In this document: positions 41,206 to 41,781 of the stretch, piece by piece
How positions within the stretch are numbered: position 1 is the first letter of the stretch
Layout of the letters: each line of letters starts with the position of its first letter
DNA from: Planctomycetota bacterium
Lineage (GTDB): Bacteria > Planctomycetota > UBA1135 > UBA2386
Reading direction: 5' to 3'
Length of the DNA stretch: 41,781 nucleotides
Assembly (NCBI GenBank): GCA_025459175.1
Contig: JALORC010000068.1
Coordinates: 1-41,781 of the forward strand
Notes under the pieces: generated by a model
What the model was told of the DNA's origin: nothing
Database searches by the model: none
Seen by the model: only the letters and a program-made list of their open reading frames with translations
Made by a program: the position numbers and the translations under genes

Positions 41206-41781
41206 ATGGCAACTGCTTCGAAGCGCCGGAAGCCGGCTGGTCGCCAGCAAGCTGGTCGCGAGCAGAACGACGGACCGAAGCACAGCCTCGCGAAGAGCAA
41301 GCACAGCGCCCCGTTGCTGCCGTTCCGCCCCGGCCGCGGCGGCGCCCGTCCGGGCTCCGGTCGCAAGCCGAAGATCCCCGGTCAACCCGGCGTCGATCAC
41401 CGTCCGCGCGCACCGCTCGCCCAGCGCTTCCCGGTCCACGTCACGCTGAAGCTGCGGGCCGGCCTGCCCCGTCTGCGCAGCAAGCCTGCCTACGACGCGC
41501 TCCGCGCGGCGTTCGCGGCCGGCTGTGCACGCAACCTCAGCGGCCAGTTCCGCCTGTGCCACTACGCTGTCCTCAACGACCACCTGCACCTGATCTGCGA
41601 AGCCGCTGGTCGGCAAGCACTCAGCCGCGGCCTGCAGGGCCTGCTGATCCGCATCGCCAGGGCGCTCAACAATCTGTGGTCGCGCCGTGGCAGCGTGTTC
41701 GCCGATCGCTACCACGACCACATCCTGAAGTCGCCGCGCGAGGTCCGCAACGCGCTGCGCTATGTCTTCGGCAACGGCAAG
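41206..41781 (+). CDS. REP-associated Y1 (IS200-like) tyrosine transposase, cut by the right edge
   Basis: 192 codons are visible and the frame is still open at the edge. A basic leader with RGGARPGSGRKP (about 44-55), commonly seen at the start of this group, precedes FPVHVTLKLR. The HUH metal-binding motif is DHLHLICEA (H126 and H128), with FADRYHDHILKSPREVRNALRYV after it. The candidate catalytic tyrosine is Y186 in LRYVFGN. These features identify a single-strand-DNA transposase of the TnpA-REP/IS200 superfamily, which acts on short hairpin repeats and is often a domesticated single copy. The expected C-terminus (a GKKH-like region and tail) lies outside the window. There is no Shine-Dalgarno sequence. 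A REP-like hairpin lies just upstream. No second gene (tnpB) is visible. Confidence 0.9.
   Translation, partial: MATASKRRKPAGRQQAGREQNDGPKHSLAKSKHSAPLLPFRPGRGGARPGSGRKPKIPGQPGVDHRPRAPLAQRFPVHVTLKLRAGLPRLRSKPAYDALRAAFAAGCARNLSGQFRLCHYAVLNDHLHLICEAAGRQALSRGLQGLLIRIARALNNLWSRRGSVFADRYHDHILKSPREVRNALRYVFGNGK

Noticed and set aside
40600..41721. Minus-strand open frame antisense to the transposase
   Set aside because: The plus strand carries HUH and tyrosine motifs, and this frame has only Ala/Arg-rich sequence.

Overview
The window (about 42 kb, very GC-rich) looks like chromosome of a member of the phylum Planctomycetota. This is inferred from three eukaryotic-type Ser/Thr protein kinases, one with a TPR tail, and from a run of large secreted beta-rich proteins: delta-60/kelch-type propellers, FG-GAP repeats and right-handed beta-helices. 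Several of these end in a recurring C-terminal module of a kind I associate with Planctomycetota genomes. A REP-type Y1 transposase and a YedE-type selenium/sulfur transporter also fit. No rRNA, CRISPR array or prophage is visible. I did not identify species or genus.

Layout. Bases 1-4700 hold a kinase cut by the left edge (minus strand), a secreted DUF1579 protein, a conserved hypothetical protein and a lone ParD-type antitoxin. Bases 4705-17514 (minus strand, except yedE at 10846-11943) hold primosomal helicase PriA, a beta-helix protein coupled to a delta-60-type propeller, a frameshifted carboxypeptidase-regulatory-like gene, a second large propeller and a kelch-type propeller. Bases 17662-22349 carry a kinase-TPR protein divergent from a secreted protein that has a recognisable promoter and a strong terminator. 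Bases 22438-34935 are mostly minus strand: an SGNH hydrolase, a secreted protein overlapping a 14-motif FG-GAP protein, a TPR/metallopeptidase/DUF1080/thioredoxin-like fusion, another beta-helix protein and a WD40-like protein. Bases 35033-41781 hold an M1-type aminopeptidase, a damaged kinase next to an SPFH (slipin-like) protein, a tRNA-like gene with a shortened anticodon loop, a mostly empty 0.8 kb stretch and a Y1 transposase cut by the right edge.

How it fits together. The dominant theme is the cell surface: at least eight exported proteins with different folds, many sharing a related C-terminal ending, suggesting a common export or anchoring route (inference). The kinases carry a cytoplasmic kinase domain, one membrane segment and a large distal domain, so they could sense envelope state. 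PriA is the main recognisable housekeeping gene. Several genes lack a Shine-Dalgarno sequence, and some have a TANNNT hexamer 6-9 bases before the ATG, which suggests leaderless or near-leaderless transcripts. Signs of decay are a frameshifted gene, a kinase missing its start codon and its APE segment, and a tRNA-like gene lacking three loop bases.
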